Source: Xenoacremonium recifei
Taxonomy: Eukaryota > Ascomycota > Sordariomycetes > Hypocreales > Nectriaceae
DNA length: 64,000 bases
Direction: 5' to 3'
NCBI GenBank assembly: GCA_012184525.1
Contig: WOFQ01000013.1
Location: 372,001-436,000 of the forward strand
In this document: piece by piece, positions 11,224 through 22,616 of the stretch
Position numbering within the stretch: the first letter of the stretch is position 1
How the letters are laid out: every line of letters begins with the position of its first letter
Translations under genes and position numbers: made by a program
Notes under the pieces: model-generated
Seen by the model: only the letters and a program-made list of their open reading frames with translations
The model's database searches: none
What the model was told of the DNA's origin: nothing

Positions 11224-13043
11224 CTAGTACTTGTATTTGAAATGAATGTTCTCCCTGTCTGTCATATCGGCTTCGGCATTAAGCTTTCCCAGCCGCTCGC
11301 TCTCTTCCTTCGAGATGCCCTGAGCTTCAATGATCTTAGCTCGTCTTCTGTTCTCCCAGATATCTTCAAAACCATTAGCATCTCTTCATGGAAGCACAAA
11401 ATGACGAGGACTCACAGTAAAATCGCCACGCTCCCATGCTACAAAACTCGACACAGTATAGGACGGCACAAGCGGTAAGACCTCGAATGTATTTTGGAGC
11501 GTCAGAAGCAACAAACATCTGAGCTCCGACGGCGTTACCGACACAGTAAGCAACGAAGAGGACTGTAGAAGTAACTGTCTTCTTGGTCCTGCCGGCAACG
11601 TTGGATGGCAGGAAAGTCCAGATCACTGCGAAAAGGTTAGCCGCTTGGAGACTTTTTGTGGTGAATCTACTTACTCAGTCCCGGGAGAGAGCCAAATACC
11701 TGGAGAATGTACATTCCCCATCTTGTCCACTTCATGCTATCTGTCGGTAGCAACGCTAGCGCCATCATGCCACTGAAGGCAGGAACAAGAGAAAACATCA
11801 TCATGGCAACTGTTCAGTAATTAGCATCAACACACTTTTAGCTTGTAATGAGATACTAACATCGCAGGTTGGGCTTCTTCAAGGTAACAAAACCGACTAC
11901 GAGGAACCAGACAATGCTGATCGCGTAGTAGGGCGTAGAGCCCTTGAGCAGCGTATCAAGAGAACTAAACCCGAATGACTTCCAGATAAGCTTTGAGAAA
12001 GTCGTGTTCGCTCCATTAGGGAGCGCATTGATGATCGTCACGAAGAAGAAGAAGTAGGTTTGAGGGTCTTTGACGTCTCGGGTTAGTTTTCACTTGGCCG
12101 GGATCAGAATCAGGGGTGCATTACCTTTAAACGTAGCCCAGACCTGCTCCCACTTGAACTCAGAGCGCTTCTCACGATCAGAGCCGGTCTGGTTCTGGAT
12201 GACACGTGCAATGGCGGCTTTCTTCTCCTCCTCGCTAAGCCATCGCGCCTCTCGAGGAGTGCCTAGGACGAACCAGGCGCAAATTCCGCAGAAAATCGTG
12301 AGGGCACCCAAGAAGAACGAGATTCCTTTCCACTGAAGTGCCCGTTAGTGAAAGATCCAAATCGTAATTTTAAAAGAAAACCTTACTGCAGCGAGGCTAC
12401 CAGGGTCCCGTTGTGCCCGCTGTCCAATTCCGTACATGGCGAGACCAGCGATGATGTTCATTCCAGCGTTCGAGGTGCCCCAGATGACAGACCGAAGGGT
12501 ATGCTCTTGAGAAGTATACCATGATCCAGTAATCAACATGAACGTGGGCGAAATGGTGCATTCGAGAGCACCTTGAATTGTGCGCAGGACCATCAGATCC
12601 GTGAAGTTCTTGGCAAAGGCGATGCAAAGAACCACGACACCCCAAAGCACCATCACGACAGACAGGAATTTTCCGGTATTGCTCTTTTGAATGAGCCAGT
12701 TGCCAGGAAACTCGAAAACCATGTATGAGAGGTAGAAAGTCGTGCTCAACCAATTGAACTGCTGCCCAACAAGGTGTGTATCCTCCTCAATGCCGAAGAC
12801 GGCCTGGGTGCTTAGGGATGTCTTATCGGTCTGTTGCGTGCCGTAGCAAACCCACATCAGTGGCAGAAGGAACAGGTCGATCTTCCACCGAAGCTTTCGG
12901 AAGTACGCATCGGAATACTCAACAGCGGCCACATCTTCAAGAGCGATATCAGCAAGGGAGGCCTTTGCCGAGCCCGCCAGCTCTTCCAATTTATGGTCCT
13001 CAACAGCCGGTGGCGCCGTCTCGACAGTGGTATTGTCCGCCAT
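11224..13043 (-). CDS. Major facilitator transporter, Dal5/allantoate-permease family
   Basis: This multi-exon membrane transporter belongs to the anion:cation symporter (Dal5) family of the MFS. After a soluble N-terminus come the first helix region (WKIDLFLLPLMWVCYGTQQTDK) and YLSYMVFEFPGNWLIQKS. GVVVLCIAFAKNFTDLMVLR and RTIQGALECTISPTFMLITG follow, and a central loop contains GTPREARWLSEEEK. The short last exon encodes FEDIWENRRRAKIIEAQG and ends KYKY at 11224. Family members import allantoate, ureidosuccinate, nicotinate, pantothenate, vitamins and other carboxylates; the substrate here is unknown. ATG 13043 (MADNTTVE) is chosen because the upstream extension has only TTG. It lies beside a Zn2Cys6 regulator gene transcribed the same way, which may control it. 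Confidence 0.88.
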
Positions 13044-13663
13044 ATTCAACAACAACGCGGGGTAATTATTGCTGAGCGCGATGTATGCTCGAGGGCCAGA
13101 GTTGTCAACTACCCAGAAGGTTGGGACAATGCAAGACTACTATATATTTCCTGGAGATAAACATCCTTGAACTTTGTTTCTCCTCTTCCACGATAAGCAT
13201 TTCATTGCGAAGATCCTTAGCTGTTTAGGGTCGGACGACTATTTCGGCCGGATCTCATCCGAAAAATACGATAGTGATAAGGGACAAGGGTATCTAGTTT
13301 TAATGCTCCTTCGGATTCTAGTTCAGCTTCCGATATCACAGATTCATTGCGGGGAAATGATCGATAGTGCATGAACTAAAGATCAGAGCTGGGGAAAAGG
13401 ACCTCTGCATGAAGTGAAGCCACGCGTTGCGATTCTTTAGGCTAATAAGACGTGCATGGAGACGATGAGTACTACGCCTACAAACTAGCCCATCGTCTCT
13501 ATCATTCACCGATTTGAAGTTCTCACTGACATCCTGCTTCATGCACGCGAGTATAAGATAATGTTATCTGTTATATAATCACACCGAACGCCCCTCGCCC
13601 TGTTATCCCGGAATCACAACCATCATGATCTCATGCCTTAAAAAATTAAAGAGGTCAGGGCCT
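13044..13663. promoter_or_regulatory. Upstream region of the Dal5-type transporter
   Basis: This 620 bp stretch holds the transporter promoter and the 3' flank of the Zn2Cys6 gene. A TATA-like element, read on the minus strand from 13148 to 13141, lies about 100 bp before ATG 13043. No gene is supported. Confidence 0.4.
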
Positions 13664-15465
13664 TTACATCATGAGCACTTGAGCCTGAGGTAGAATTGTG
13701 GTCCATCTCTCACCCGGGCTTCTTGCCCAGATCTTGCGAAGGTATTCCAGACCAATTAGCAAGTTGCTGAAGCCGCTCCTTTCGTGGTGCTTCAGGAAAA
13801 CTCGTTCAAAGAAGGCCTTGTGTTCCTCCAGCGTGCAATCGGAAGCGGCAACGAATGAAGCCCAGACCAACACCTGTTCTCCTTGAGAATCGTGGGGGAA
13901 TGCCTCGAGGGTTTCCTTGAACTTTTGCACACGCAACACTGAAGCCTCAATGTCGGCTGCGGTTGGACAGGTTGTCGATCGGAGGGCCACTTGCCCGAGA
14001 TAAATATCACGGGCCTGTCGCACGAGATCGTAGATAAAGGACATTGCGACCGAATGCTCGGGGTACGGGCGAGACCAATTTCGCAGACATTCCAGAAGCT
14101 GTGAGGCATGGGACTCTGAAGAGAGGATCTCGGCACCGGATTCTTCACTGAGAAGAGGAGCGGCGTACACGCGCATTCTATCACACGGGGTTAGTAATAG
14201 TAGACATGGCTAGATGGATTTCACCTACTTGTGGATTTGGGGCATCATGAACTCAGCAACCTCTCCAGCACCAACACCTTGCTCGCCACCGATTGCATTG
14301 ACGGCGGACTCCAACATCCGGAAGAGCAATGGGAAGTCAGAGCCACCAGTAACCATTGCGCCCGTGAGCAGTACCAAAATGGTCATCAAAATGGAGTGCT
14401 TGCTCGCTTGATCGCAGTTGCTTAGTTCTTGACGCTGTTGGAGACCTCGGATCACTGTCGAATAGAGGCGGTTTGGATCGAGAAACTGGAGGCTGCTGCT
14501 GCTGCTGCCAAAGTCGTATTGCCCATCTTTGAGCAAGTCTCGAAGGCGAGCTTCGGTAGGAGAACCACTCAAATTCTGATGAAAGGATGCGACAGTCACG
14601 ACAGCATTCATGACAAGCTCGTCCATTTCGCAATAAGGAAGAAGGAGATTGCGCCAGCCGTTGTGGGGGCCATCTATGGCCACCATCTCCCGAGCAATGC
14701 GTTTTGAGACTGAGCTTTGTAAGTTAATCCGTTCGGAGCAGGTAAGGGAGCTGAAGTCGAGAGCTTACAATGTTCTAGCATGTTCCTCTTCCACCTGGGA
14801 ACATGGTCCGGAAATGGCTGAAGGAGCGGCATCATGTCCGGTGTAAGGTTGATGAACGTCATCAAGTCTGAGCTTGAATCGGACGGAAGGACCTCAGACA
14901 CGTCGTCTATCACATCGAAAATCGGTTCATCGTGAAATGACCAGAAGTTCTCCGTCATATCGAGGCCCAGGCCGCCGGGGCTAGAGATGCTCGAAATCTG
15001 TTTCTGGACCGATTCATCGGAAGATACAGACGAGGCTTCATCCCCGATCTCAACCACCGTAATTGGTGTAGGGTTTACCTGGATAAAGGTCGTTCTGTTC
15101 GCCCCACGGGCCCTAGAAGGATTCTTTGCATTGAGAATCCAACCCTCACTGCCAGAGGGTCAATTATTTGATACGCGCCTCCAATTGAACATGCACTCAC
15201 TCTTTGTAGATGGACTCCATGGCCTTGCCAGCCCACTTCCCTCTGGAGGCAACTCCATTGTTGAAGCGGTGCCGGATGCCCAGACCACTGCATTTCAGCC
15301 CTTTGGAGATGCACTTGCGACACTCTGGTTCCCCGCGATCGCAGTGAATCCGCCGTTGTGAGCATTCATAGCAGCCTGGAGGCGGTCAGCGAAGTCCAAA
15401 TGCGAGACCATGGATGGTAGCTTGCCTTTTGTTTTTGGAACGTAAGGCCTTTTCTTCGGTGGCAT
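13664..15465 (-). CDS. Zn2Cys6 transcription factor
   Basis: This multi-exon regulator starts MPPKKRPYVPKTKG at 15465. The zinc cluster GCYECSQRRIHCDRG..ECRKC..GLKC has the spacing C-x2-C-x6-C-x6-C-x2-C-x6-C, which binds CGG-type half sites. It appears only if the first intron (15425-15376, 50 bp, donor GCAAGC, branch GCTGAC) is removed as a GC-AG intron. The second intron (GTGAGT..GGCAG, about 52 bp) leads into DEGWILNAKNPSRARGANR. The remainder has an acidic Ser-rich linker and a helical effector region like the fungal-specific TF domain 2 (MDELVMNAVVTVASFH, YLRKIWARSPG). It ends at 13664. The adjacent Dal5-type transporter is a plausible target. Confidence 0.8.
15376..15425 (-). other. GC-AG intron splitting the zinc cluster
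   Basis: This 50 bp intron starts GCAAGC, ends CTCCAG and has a GCTGAC branch-like site. Removing it joins PKTKG to CYECSQRRIHC, the normal lead-in to a Zn2Cys6 cluster. Without it the frame never reads the cysteines. Confidence 0.7.
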
Positions 15466-16546
15466 TGGGTGTACCCTCGTTTAATTGACAGTGTGTTACT
15501 CAGATCTGATCCTCCAGGGGGTTGAGTGAGTCGATTGCTCGACAATCTCTAAACTTCGAGATGGTTCCGCGAGGCTTCTCCGCCGATATCGCGTCCTGTG
15601 GCTCTAAGCTCGTAAGGGATGTTTAGCGTTGTTGCTGCCGGGCCAGAGGCTCCGAGAGTCGTGATATTGAAGCTGAAGATGTTCTCAGTCTTCTTTCCTT
15701 TTCCGAGTCTTCTTCATTGAACTGGTGCGTCTGGTGTTTGAAGAGGAGGCTCGAGTCAAAGGCCGTCTCTGCGGGGGCTTCATTATTATTACTAACCCGG
15801 GGCGAAGATAGGGCGCGAAGATGGCTTTGGGGGGCATCACGGGGCGGAATCTAGAGCGATCTGGGTGGGAACTGGTCAGCATCTTTACCTAATGCGGAAG
15901 CCCGAATGAGAGCAGCTCCGATGATAGGTGATAATGACACTTTCGCGATAGCTTCGTTTGTTATCGGCTTATCTTTGCCGACGGGCAGTCAGAGATTACA
16001 CGCGTTATTGTTCCCATGTGATAGATAATAATGACGATGAAATTGGATAATAAGGCAGATAAAAAGCCGTCGGGAATCAGAACTTTCGTTGAATCATTGA
16101 AACTTTATCTAGAATCGTCTACATAGACACTCAAACAGAGGCAGGGGCAGACAAGCTTGATCTGTGCTTATCTGGGGTAGTGTACTCCGTAGTCACTAAT
16201 AAACGGTTGTCGCTCCCTTGGTTGCCGGTTGTTTCGGATCTAGAAGACGACTAACAAATGTTGTCATAGTGTAATCCGGAGCAAATCATCGGGGTATGAA
16301 CGAAGCTGTATACTGACTGATGGCTGTGCTCTGATTCGAAGCCTCCTAGTTGCTAAGCTGTATATTGAGAACAAATTGCTATCCCTGGTCTCCCACCGAA
16401 TCTATGTATTTTTCTCCAGATGTCGTACAAGTCATTAACAGAACAGGAAAAAAAGTCATTAGAAAGTCATAACCCAAAACCATTGTAGTTGTCGGCATGA
16501 AAGAAAACATAGGGCATTGCTGCCAACATGGGGATGGGGCAATTGC
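15466..16546. other. Intergenic stretch
   Basis: This is the upstream region of the Zn2Cys6 gene and the 3' flank of the coiled-coil gene. It is fairly AT-rich around 15960-16200, with no supported open frame. I see no repeat or RNA gene. Confidence 0.35.
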
Positions 16547-17781
16547 TCATCCCTTGAACAGGCTCATCCGCAACCGATCCCGAGCGCGGACTCTGCCGTG
16601 CGACTTGGTGCTCTGCTCGCTCATTGCCCGCTGCGGCGGATCGAAGCTCATAACGCTCTCCATCCGAGGCATCGGCCGCGGCGTCCTCGCCCGCTCCAGA
16701 TCTCCCCGTAGCGCCCGACCGACATCGACATGCTGGCGGTGATACTCGTCGTGCTTAGTCTTAGCCTCGTTGAAGCGATCCTCAGCCTGTCGCCGACGCT
16801 CTTGCAAGTTGCGAAGCTCCTCGTCCAGCTGGATCATCTCCTTCTGCGCTTCATCCATCAGATGGTTGTACTCCATCATCTTCTGCTCGAGCGGTTGCAG
16901 CACGCTTTTGCCGATGCTCGGACTGTTAAGCCGATTGATCGACGCGGCCGACTGCGACAGGTCGTTCGAGGAGAAGGGCCGGCGCTGCTGCATGTCGTCG
17001 GCCATGGAGCGCGGCCGGCGGTTCTGGGGGTTCATGGTGCTGCCCGGCGGAGGAGGCCCCTGACTCTGCGTGGAGAGCGCCGGGTCCGATCCCGATGCTC
17101 CGCGGCCGCCAGCACTCGGGCCCGTGTTGCGCCGGTAGTGGCCGCGTCTGGTTGGGTTGTCGTAGCTCTGCGGACCGTCTTCAAGCTGGACGCCGGATGA
17201 GTACGAAGGGGGCAGCGATTTGGGTGACTGTGGTGCTCGTTGAGGACCCCCTACAGTACCAGCGCCTCCGGGTCCTCCTCCTCCAGCCCTGCTCACAGGG
17301 ACGTTGGCCACGGGCGGCCTGCGTTGAACAGAGTTACGATTTGACTGGCCAATCGGGACAACTCGTTGCTGTATAGCATCCTCTGTTAGAACTGGAAATC
17401 TAGGATATGGGTAGGGCCCATCGGACATGTTCTGGCGGATAAGTTGAAACGCCATGGGGGAAACGTTTTGGCTCCAGAGGCACGCCAACGGGGAGGGGCC
17501 TGAGACAAAGAAGGAGGGAAAAGACTAACCTGTGACTCGGCCCTGGCCAGCATGGCGTCTTGCAGGGCAATGTCCGAGATGGGCGAGCGAGGCGCATCGC
17601 CCTCGGCGCCGTGAAAGTCATCCGCCGGCGGAGAATAGGTACGTCGCGCGTGGTAGTTGGAGCCGTTCTTCGCGGCCCGGGCAGCCTCACGGGCTTCGCG
17701 GGCCGTCCGCATGCCCTTCTCATCCAGACTAAAGGGCTGCGACGGGGGAGCCGCCATGGTGGGCGAACTCATCATCGACAT
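16547..17781 (-). CDS. Unrecognised proline/serine-rich coiled-coil protein
   Basis: Two exons (17781-17530 and 17368-16547) joined across a 161 bp intron give 357 residues. I do not recognise a family. The N-terminus is disordered, with an Ala/Arg-rich helix (REAREAARAAK) and Gly/Pro/Ser-rich stretches to about residue 200. Residues about 225 to 300 form a probable coiled coil (QKMMEYNHLMDEAQKEMI, then LRNLQERRRQAEDRFNEAK). The C-terminus is basic, ending RARDRLRMSLFKG. There is no signal peptide or membrane segment. This build suits a cytoskeletal, polarity or scaffold protein, but that is only inference. A long region of about 1.7 kb lies upstream. Confidence 0.7.
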
Positions 17782-19475
17782 GGCTCGGCGGCGTTGTTGC
17801 GGCTCGTGGCGACTCAGCGGCAGTCATAAACGGCCGTAGCGGCGGCGGAGGAACTGCAAAGGAATGGTGATGGCGGAACGCAGCCGCAGCATAATCTAAG
17901 ACGTCGTCGATGTCTTTTAACGTTTCGAGACTGGAGACTGGAGAATCCGGAGGCTGGAAGGCTGGCTGGTCACTGGTGGAGGGTGAGCGTGTGGGTGTAG
18001 GTCCATATGCGTGGCTGGGGAAGCAAGCAGTACGAGTCCATCCGCATCATCCCCAGCCGCCGAATTTATGGGAGCTTCCCTCCCGCGACGGGAGGGCATC
18101 GGATGGTCTGACGTTAAGTCAATCCCTTGAGACAAGTACTTCGCGATGATACGAGCTTTTTAATGGAGTCTTGCTGCACAAAGCTGCGCATGTCCAGCGG
18201 GTGTTGTTGTTCATTGGAACCAAATCGACGGCCGGCTGGGGTCTGACGGGCCACTGCATAAGGAGGGAGGGGAGCTTGAGTTACGGCCTGGCTTCGGGGG
18301 CTTTGCAGCCACAGGGGTTGCTCCGGAAAGCATTTACACTGCACTTTGTCCTCCCTGGATTCGAGCCGATAGAGTTACCGTCAATTGCCTCTGTAACCCA
18401 GGCACAAAATTATCTGGTGGAACTATCCGTCCTCCGTCCCAGACACCCGCCTCCAAGCATGTTTCAACGCGCTCTTGATGCAAGGGTCCGCAGGTGATTT
18501 TCACTGGGTCTGGTGCTGGCCCGTTTGCCGTTGAACCCGAGTGCCAGCACTGCGGCTTGCGCAGCCAGTACAATCGAGCCAAGTATACGCGCGTCAGTTG
18601 TACAGTAGGTTGGCTGGGGCGTACGAAGCCCGGCGTTTGTGGTGGTTGCAGTCGAGTCTTTAGACTGTTGAGAGCGTTGCAGTGGGCAGTTGTGTGCAGC
18701 TCCCAAACTGCACAGTTTCCAACCTCATTTACCGCCACTGCTGTTAGCCGTCGTGGGATGATGCCTGATGGTGTTCGGATTAAATGGTGCAAGCTCCTCC
18801 TCGAGGCGATATGCTGGTACAACCCTACATCTCGATGCCGGCCGGCGATGGTCGAAATGGGCAAGCAAACACATTTGGAACCTTGGCGAGTTTGTGCATT
18901 CCCTTTGACGCCTCTTCTTCTCCATATTTGTAGCCCAGCCGTCTTTTTCTTCATTGGAGCATAGTGGCGCGTTTGTGATGCTGATGCTGCTGGATATTTC
19001 GGGTCCGGCCCCTCATCCGTCGCCGTTTGTTTACTCTCGGCTGCCCGCTATAATCCGCCAACTAACACAGCTTTACAGTTAGTGGCCAAAAGTAAGTATC
19101 CGCCCAGCTCGTGTACAGAGTCTCCCTCTAGTCCGATTCTAGAGAAGAAATGAAGAGGATTCTGATCGACTCAAAAGCTCTCAATTGCTGACAAAATCCC
19201 CAATGCTACTTTTTGGTAAGATCAAGTCAAGTTCCACGGGACTCTTTTTAGCAATGGTGTTCGGTCTTGCCATTCAGAGTCGCTTCTCCGCGCTGACGCT
19301 CGTCACATGACGGCATGCTTACCTTATAACCCGAACGCAACTTCCGGATACTCACGGATACACAAGACAAGATATAAAAGACTCATAGCCCCTTGACTTC
19401 CTGGGTTGCTCAAATATTGAACAAAAGTCAGTACAAACTCATGAACTGACATTGTCACCCACTCCATCGACCAAC
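17782..19475. other. Long divergent intergenic region
   Basis: This 1.7 kb interval lies between two genes read away from each other. Open frames of 206 codons (minus, 18334-18954) and 156 codons (plus, 18494-18964) overlap on opposite strands, have no domain and are probably chance. A TATA box for the right-hand gene is listed separately. The rest is probably long 5' leader and promoter. Confidence 0.4.
19373..19380 (+). promoter_or_regulatory. TATA box of the MDR reductase gene
   Basis: TATAAAAG lies 96 bp before ATG 19476, a usual distance for a fungal core promoter. Confidence 0.5.
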
Positions 19476-20474
19476 ATGGATCCTGTCCCTTTGCAAGCTC
19501 CGGCACTCGTCTGTGACCCTGACACCAAGGCCCTGTCAATCCAGTCTATTGGTGTACCTGAGCCAACGGGTCCTGAAGAGCATCTCATTCGTGTCCACGC
19601 TGTGGCCATCACAAACGGCGAACTTCAATGGCCAGAGCCCGCATCCCTGAGCATACCGATCCCGGGGTATGAGCTGGCCGGCAAGGTGCTTCATGCTCCA
19701 TCAGGATCGCCCTTCCCAGCCGGCACGGAAGTATACGCCCGCACTGGGTTCGAGCGACAAGGTTCCGCCAGGCCTTTCTCTATCGCCATGACGCAGGAGC
19801 TTGGTCGAAAGCCCGAGAGCATCTCGTGGGAGGAGGCTGCCACTGTTCCCCTGTCCGCGTTAACAGCCTGGCAGGCACTCTTCGTTCATGGTGGGCTAGC
19901 TGCGCCTACAAAAGACGTTGATCTGTCGGTAGTGAAGCAGAAGAACGCTGGTCATCGAGTACTGATCACGGCAGCGGCTGGAGGTGTGGGCATATGGGCA
20001 GTTCAACTTGCCGTACTCGCTGGAGCTCACGTTGTCGGTACCTGTGGCCCAGACAACATCGAGTTCGTGGGAAGCCTTGGCGCAGACAAAGTCCTTGATT
20101 ACAAGACAACGGACTTGAACGAGTGGGTGAATAAGGACCCTGCAAACCGTTTTTTCAATCTAGTTTTGGAGTGCGTTGGAGGAGAGACAACAAAACAAGC
20201 GTGGTGTTCAGTGCGAAGCAATGGGTTACTGATAAGCATTGTGATGCCGCCTCAGAAGGATCGTCCGGAAACTGGCGTTCAGGAGAATGTGTCGGGGATG
20301 TTCTTCATAGTGGACGCAAACAAGGAACAGCTGGAGGAAATCTCGACGCTTCTGGAGCAGGGAAGATGCAAGACAGTCTATGACAGTGCCTTCCCTTTAA
20401 CATCTTACCATGCGGCATTCGAGAGAGTGCACGCCGGCCATCTTCGAGGTAAAGTGGTCTTACAAATTGAGTAA
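19476..20474 (+). CDS. Zinc-free medium-chain dehydrogenase/reductase (quinone-reductase type)
   Basis: This single exon of 332 residues belongs to the MDR superfamily. An N-terminal GroES-like domain (IRVHAVAITNGELQWPEP, then IPGYELAGKVL) is followed by a Rossmann domain with the nucleotide motif AAAGGVGIWAVQLA. VVGTCGPDNIEFVGSLGADKVLDYK comes next, and the protein ends LRGKVVLQIE. The catalytic and structural zinc ligands of alcohol dehydrogenases are absent, so it should be an NADPH-dependent quinone or enoyl reductase rather than a true ADH. The start is ATG 19476; the frame upstream offers only TTG. It has a clear TATA box. It converges on a Dal5-type transporter gene and lies at the left edge of a block of oxidoreductases, which suggests a role in the same degradative or biosynthetic pathway. 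Confidence 0.88.
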   Translation: MDPVPLQAPALVCDPDTKALSIQSIGVPEPTGPEEHLIRVHAVAITNGELQWPEPASLSIPIPGYELAGKVLHAPSGSPFPAGTEVYARTGFERQGSARPFSIAMTQELGRKPESISWEEAATVPLSALTAWQALFVHGGLAAPTKDVDLSVVKQKNAGHRVLITAAAGGVGIWAVQLAVLAGAHVVGTCGPDNIEFVGSLGADKVLDYKTTDLNEWVNKDPANRFFNLVLECVGGETTKQAWCSVRSNGLLISIVMPPQKDRPETGVQENVSGMFFIVDANKEQLEEISTLLEQGRCKTVYDSAFPLTSYHAAFERVHAGHLRGKVVLQIE

Positions 20475-20543
20475 AGCTCTGGGTCTGTACATAACTTCTG
20501 TCGGTAAGCTCTGACGCATTAGAGTTTAAGTACAGGATGATAT

Positions 20544-22237
20544 CTATAGAGGATAAATGAAGAATTTATTCTCCAAGTCCGTTAAATCCAGCAACGAGAC
20601 GTCGACCCTGACCTTAATTGTCTCCCCAGTTGCTTCATCCACTTGCTCAATGAAACCCACGCCATGATTACCCTGAGCCTCCTGCTCTGCAATCCACTGA
20701 CAGCGATCCTTATTCCTCTTACTCAAGATCCATGTAACAATAAGGAGAAGAATAGGGGACAGTGTGAAACTGAGGACGATCTGCGCCACCCAGGTTCCAT
20801 AGTATCGCGGGCCACCCGACTTCCACATCTGGGGAGAAATGATGTTCGAAATACCGTAAGCAGCCATATACATACCATTTCGAGTGAGCTTTTCGTGTGG
20901 CCGGCACAGCTGGAAGATGTCCATCCCAGTGCAATGATGTAAGTCATTCCCCAAGTATTGGTAGCTAGCAGAAGGCAAGCTAAGAGGGGATAAGTCTTGT
21001 CCCAAGACAGCGCCACCATGCCGATACTACCAGCTGTACCTGGGAGACACCACAGAAGAGCCCACCACGCACTGTAGCCAGGAAAGAATCGTAATAAGAT
21101 GGAGGCGACAAAACCGCAATGGCAAAGCCACCGGCAGCAACCCAGACGAGAGTGGATCCAAGGTTAGAGACCCCGATATCGACATAAAGAAGACTCAGCT
21201 GGAAGGCCAGGTTGTTGGAAAGCATGAGGCAGAATGTGGAAATGGCAAAGCACCAGGACACTGGATCGTGCAAAGCCTCGTAGAACTGGTATTTCTTGAA
21301 AGTCTTCTGCTCAATCGAGCTTCGAGTTGCATTGTGAACCCTCTGAATGACGTGAACCTTTTCTTCAGTTGAAAGAAACCCAGCCGTGGCAGGATTGCTG
21401 GGGTAGATGAACCAAGTAACCACGGAAAGAAGCAAAGTGGTACCTCCTGTGATGATCATGAAGAACTTCCAGGGGCTAACACTGCTTTTGCTGAATAACA
21501 ACCCATAACTGATAAGGCCGGTGACAATGGGGTTGCCGACACACGAGGTCCAGAAGAGCGGCTGGATCTCATGCAATTCCTCGGGAACGAAGAACATGCT
21601 TAGTGTGATCTCTAGAGCTGGCACCATAGTCGCCTCAGTGGCACCTAGCAGGAATCGAAGCGGGATGAGTCCTCCGTAGTTGAATGCGGCATCGTGTAGC
21701 AGAACAAGAAGTGCCCACGTAAAGATTGTTCCGGTGATGTAGACCTTGAGAGGCAAGCGTTGGATGAGGAGATGGCCAGGGATTTGGCCGACAACGTAAC
21801 CTGAAATACAAACTGTCAGAGTAGCCATTTCAGTTGCCCATGCAATACTTGCCTGTGTAGAAGAGCGTGTTCAAATTATTGTATTCAGAATTCCCGATGT
21901 TGGTATCCTCCATGAATCCCAGCAGAGCGGCATAGCTCATTGTGGACTTGTCGACCTATAAGAAACTATTAACATCGCATACTGATAGATCCTCTAGACA
22001 TGTGAAACGTACGAACAACATGAAGTTGATAAAAGTAACGAGGAGAAGGACGCGAGTCCAAAGTTTCCACTTCAGCTTCTTCAACTTCTCGGGGGTTAAT
22101 TCTCCGGCCGTTTGCCCATGTTCGTTGAGAAACTGGACAGTTATATCGGCTGCGTTCTTGGAAATGACCTTTCCATCTCGCACTGAACCGTCCGTCGACG
22201 TACTAACATCCACGGGTGAATCCTCTTTTTCACTCAT
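20544..22237 (-). CDS. Dal5-family MFS transporter gene with two frame breaks
   Basis: The gene encodes an allantoate-permease-type transporter. Exon 1 (MSEKEDSPVD.., ending TFINFMLF) leads to VDKSTMSYAALLGF. A GC-AG intron (21852-21801) sits before YVVGQIPGHLLIQRL, and helices such as GLIPLRFLLGATEATMVPA follow. The frame then breaks twice without an intron. At 21110-21113 the reading passes from AGGFAIAV to VASILLRFFPGY, and at 20890-20893 from CAGHTK to KLTRNGMYMAAYGIS. Each break is repaired by one extra base in an A/T tetramer. The C-terminus (VTWILSKRNK, ending ENKFFIYPL) then reads cleanly to 20544. This is either a recent pseudogene or two homopolymer sequencing errors. The intact downstream coding favours error or very recent loss. 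Confidence 0.75.
21801..21852 (-). other. GC-AG intron in the transporter gene
   Basis: This 52 bp intron has donor GCAAGT and acceptor TTTCAG. It joins NTLFYTG to YVVGQIPG, the usual continuous sequence around the second helix of this family. Confidence 0.7.
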
Positions 22238-22616
22238 TTCACAGACAGTTGCGGTTTCAAACAATACGAAATCTACTTAGTAACAAGGTTGCTCAGGGTA
22301 ATGATGGTTTATCGGTATTAAAACGTTCCTTTGGAAATCGGAGACCTCTGCTCTAAATATTGGAACCTATAGACGTAAAATAGTCAGGCTGGCCTATAGT
22401 CCGTGGCAATGTGCGTTCACGGTGTTTACAATCAAATATCGAGATGGCATCATTTGGCTTGAGACCGACTACGAAAAGAGAAATGGGGCCTACTTCTTAA
22501 TCTTTCTGTTGCTGCTGCATGGCTTAGATTGCGTGATCGGCGTCTTCGACAAATCCCGTCGGGGATCGCTAGACCGGGGACTTCAGTCCCCGTGTCCGGA
22601 CCTGCACGCTCGCATT

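Noticed and set aside
18334..18964. Overlapping frames of 206 (minus) and 156 (plus) codons in the long intergenic region
   Set aside because: No domain, no splice support, and they face each other on opposite strands. Cys/Arg/Trp-rich composition looks like chance reading of a promoter.
21061..21140. An intron to explain the first frame break in the transporter
   Set aside because: The only GT..AG pairs nearby enclose about 43 bases, lack a branch site, delete a membrane helix and do not restore the downstream frame.
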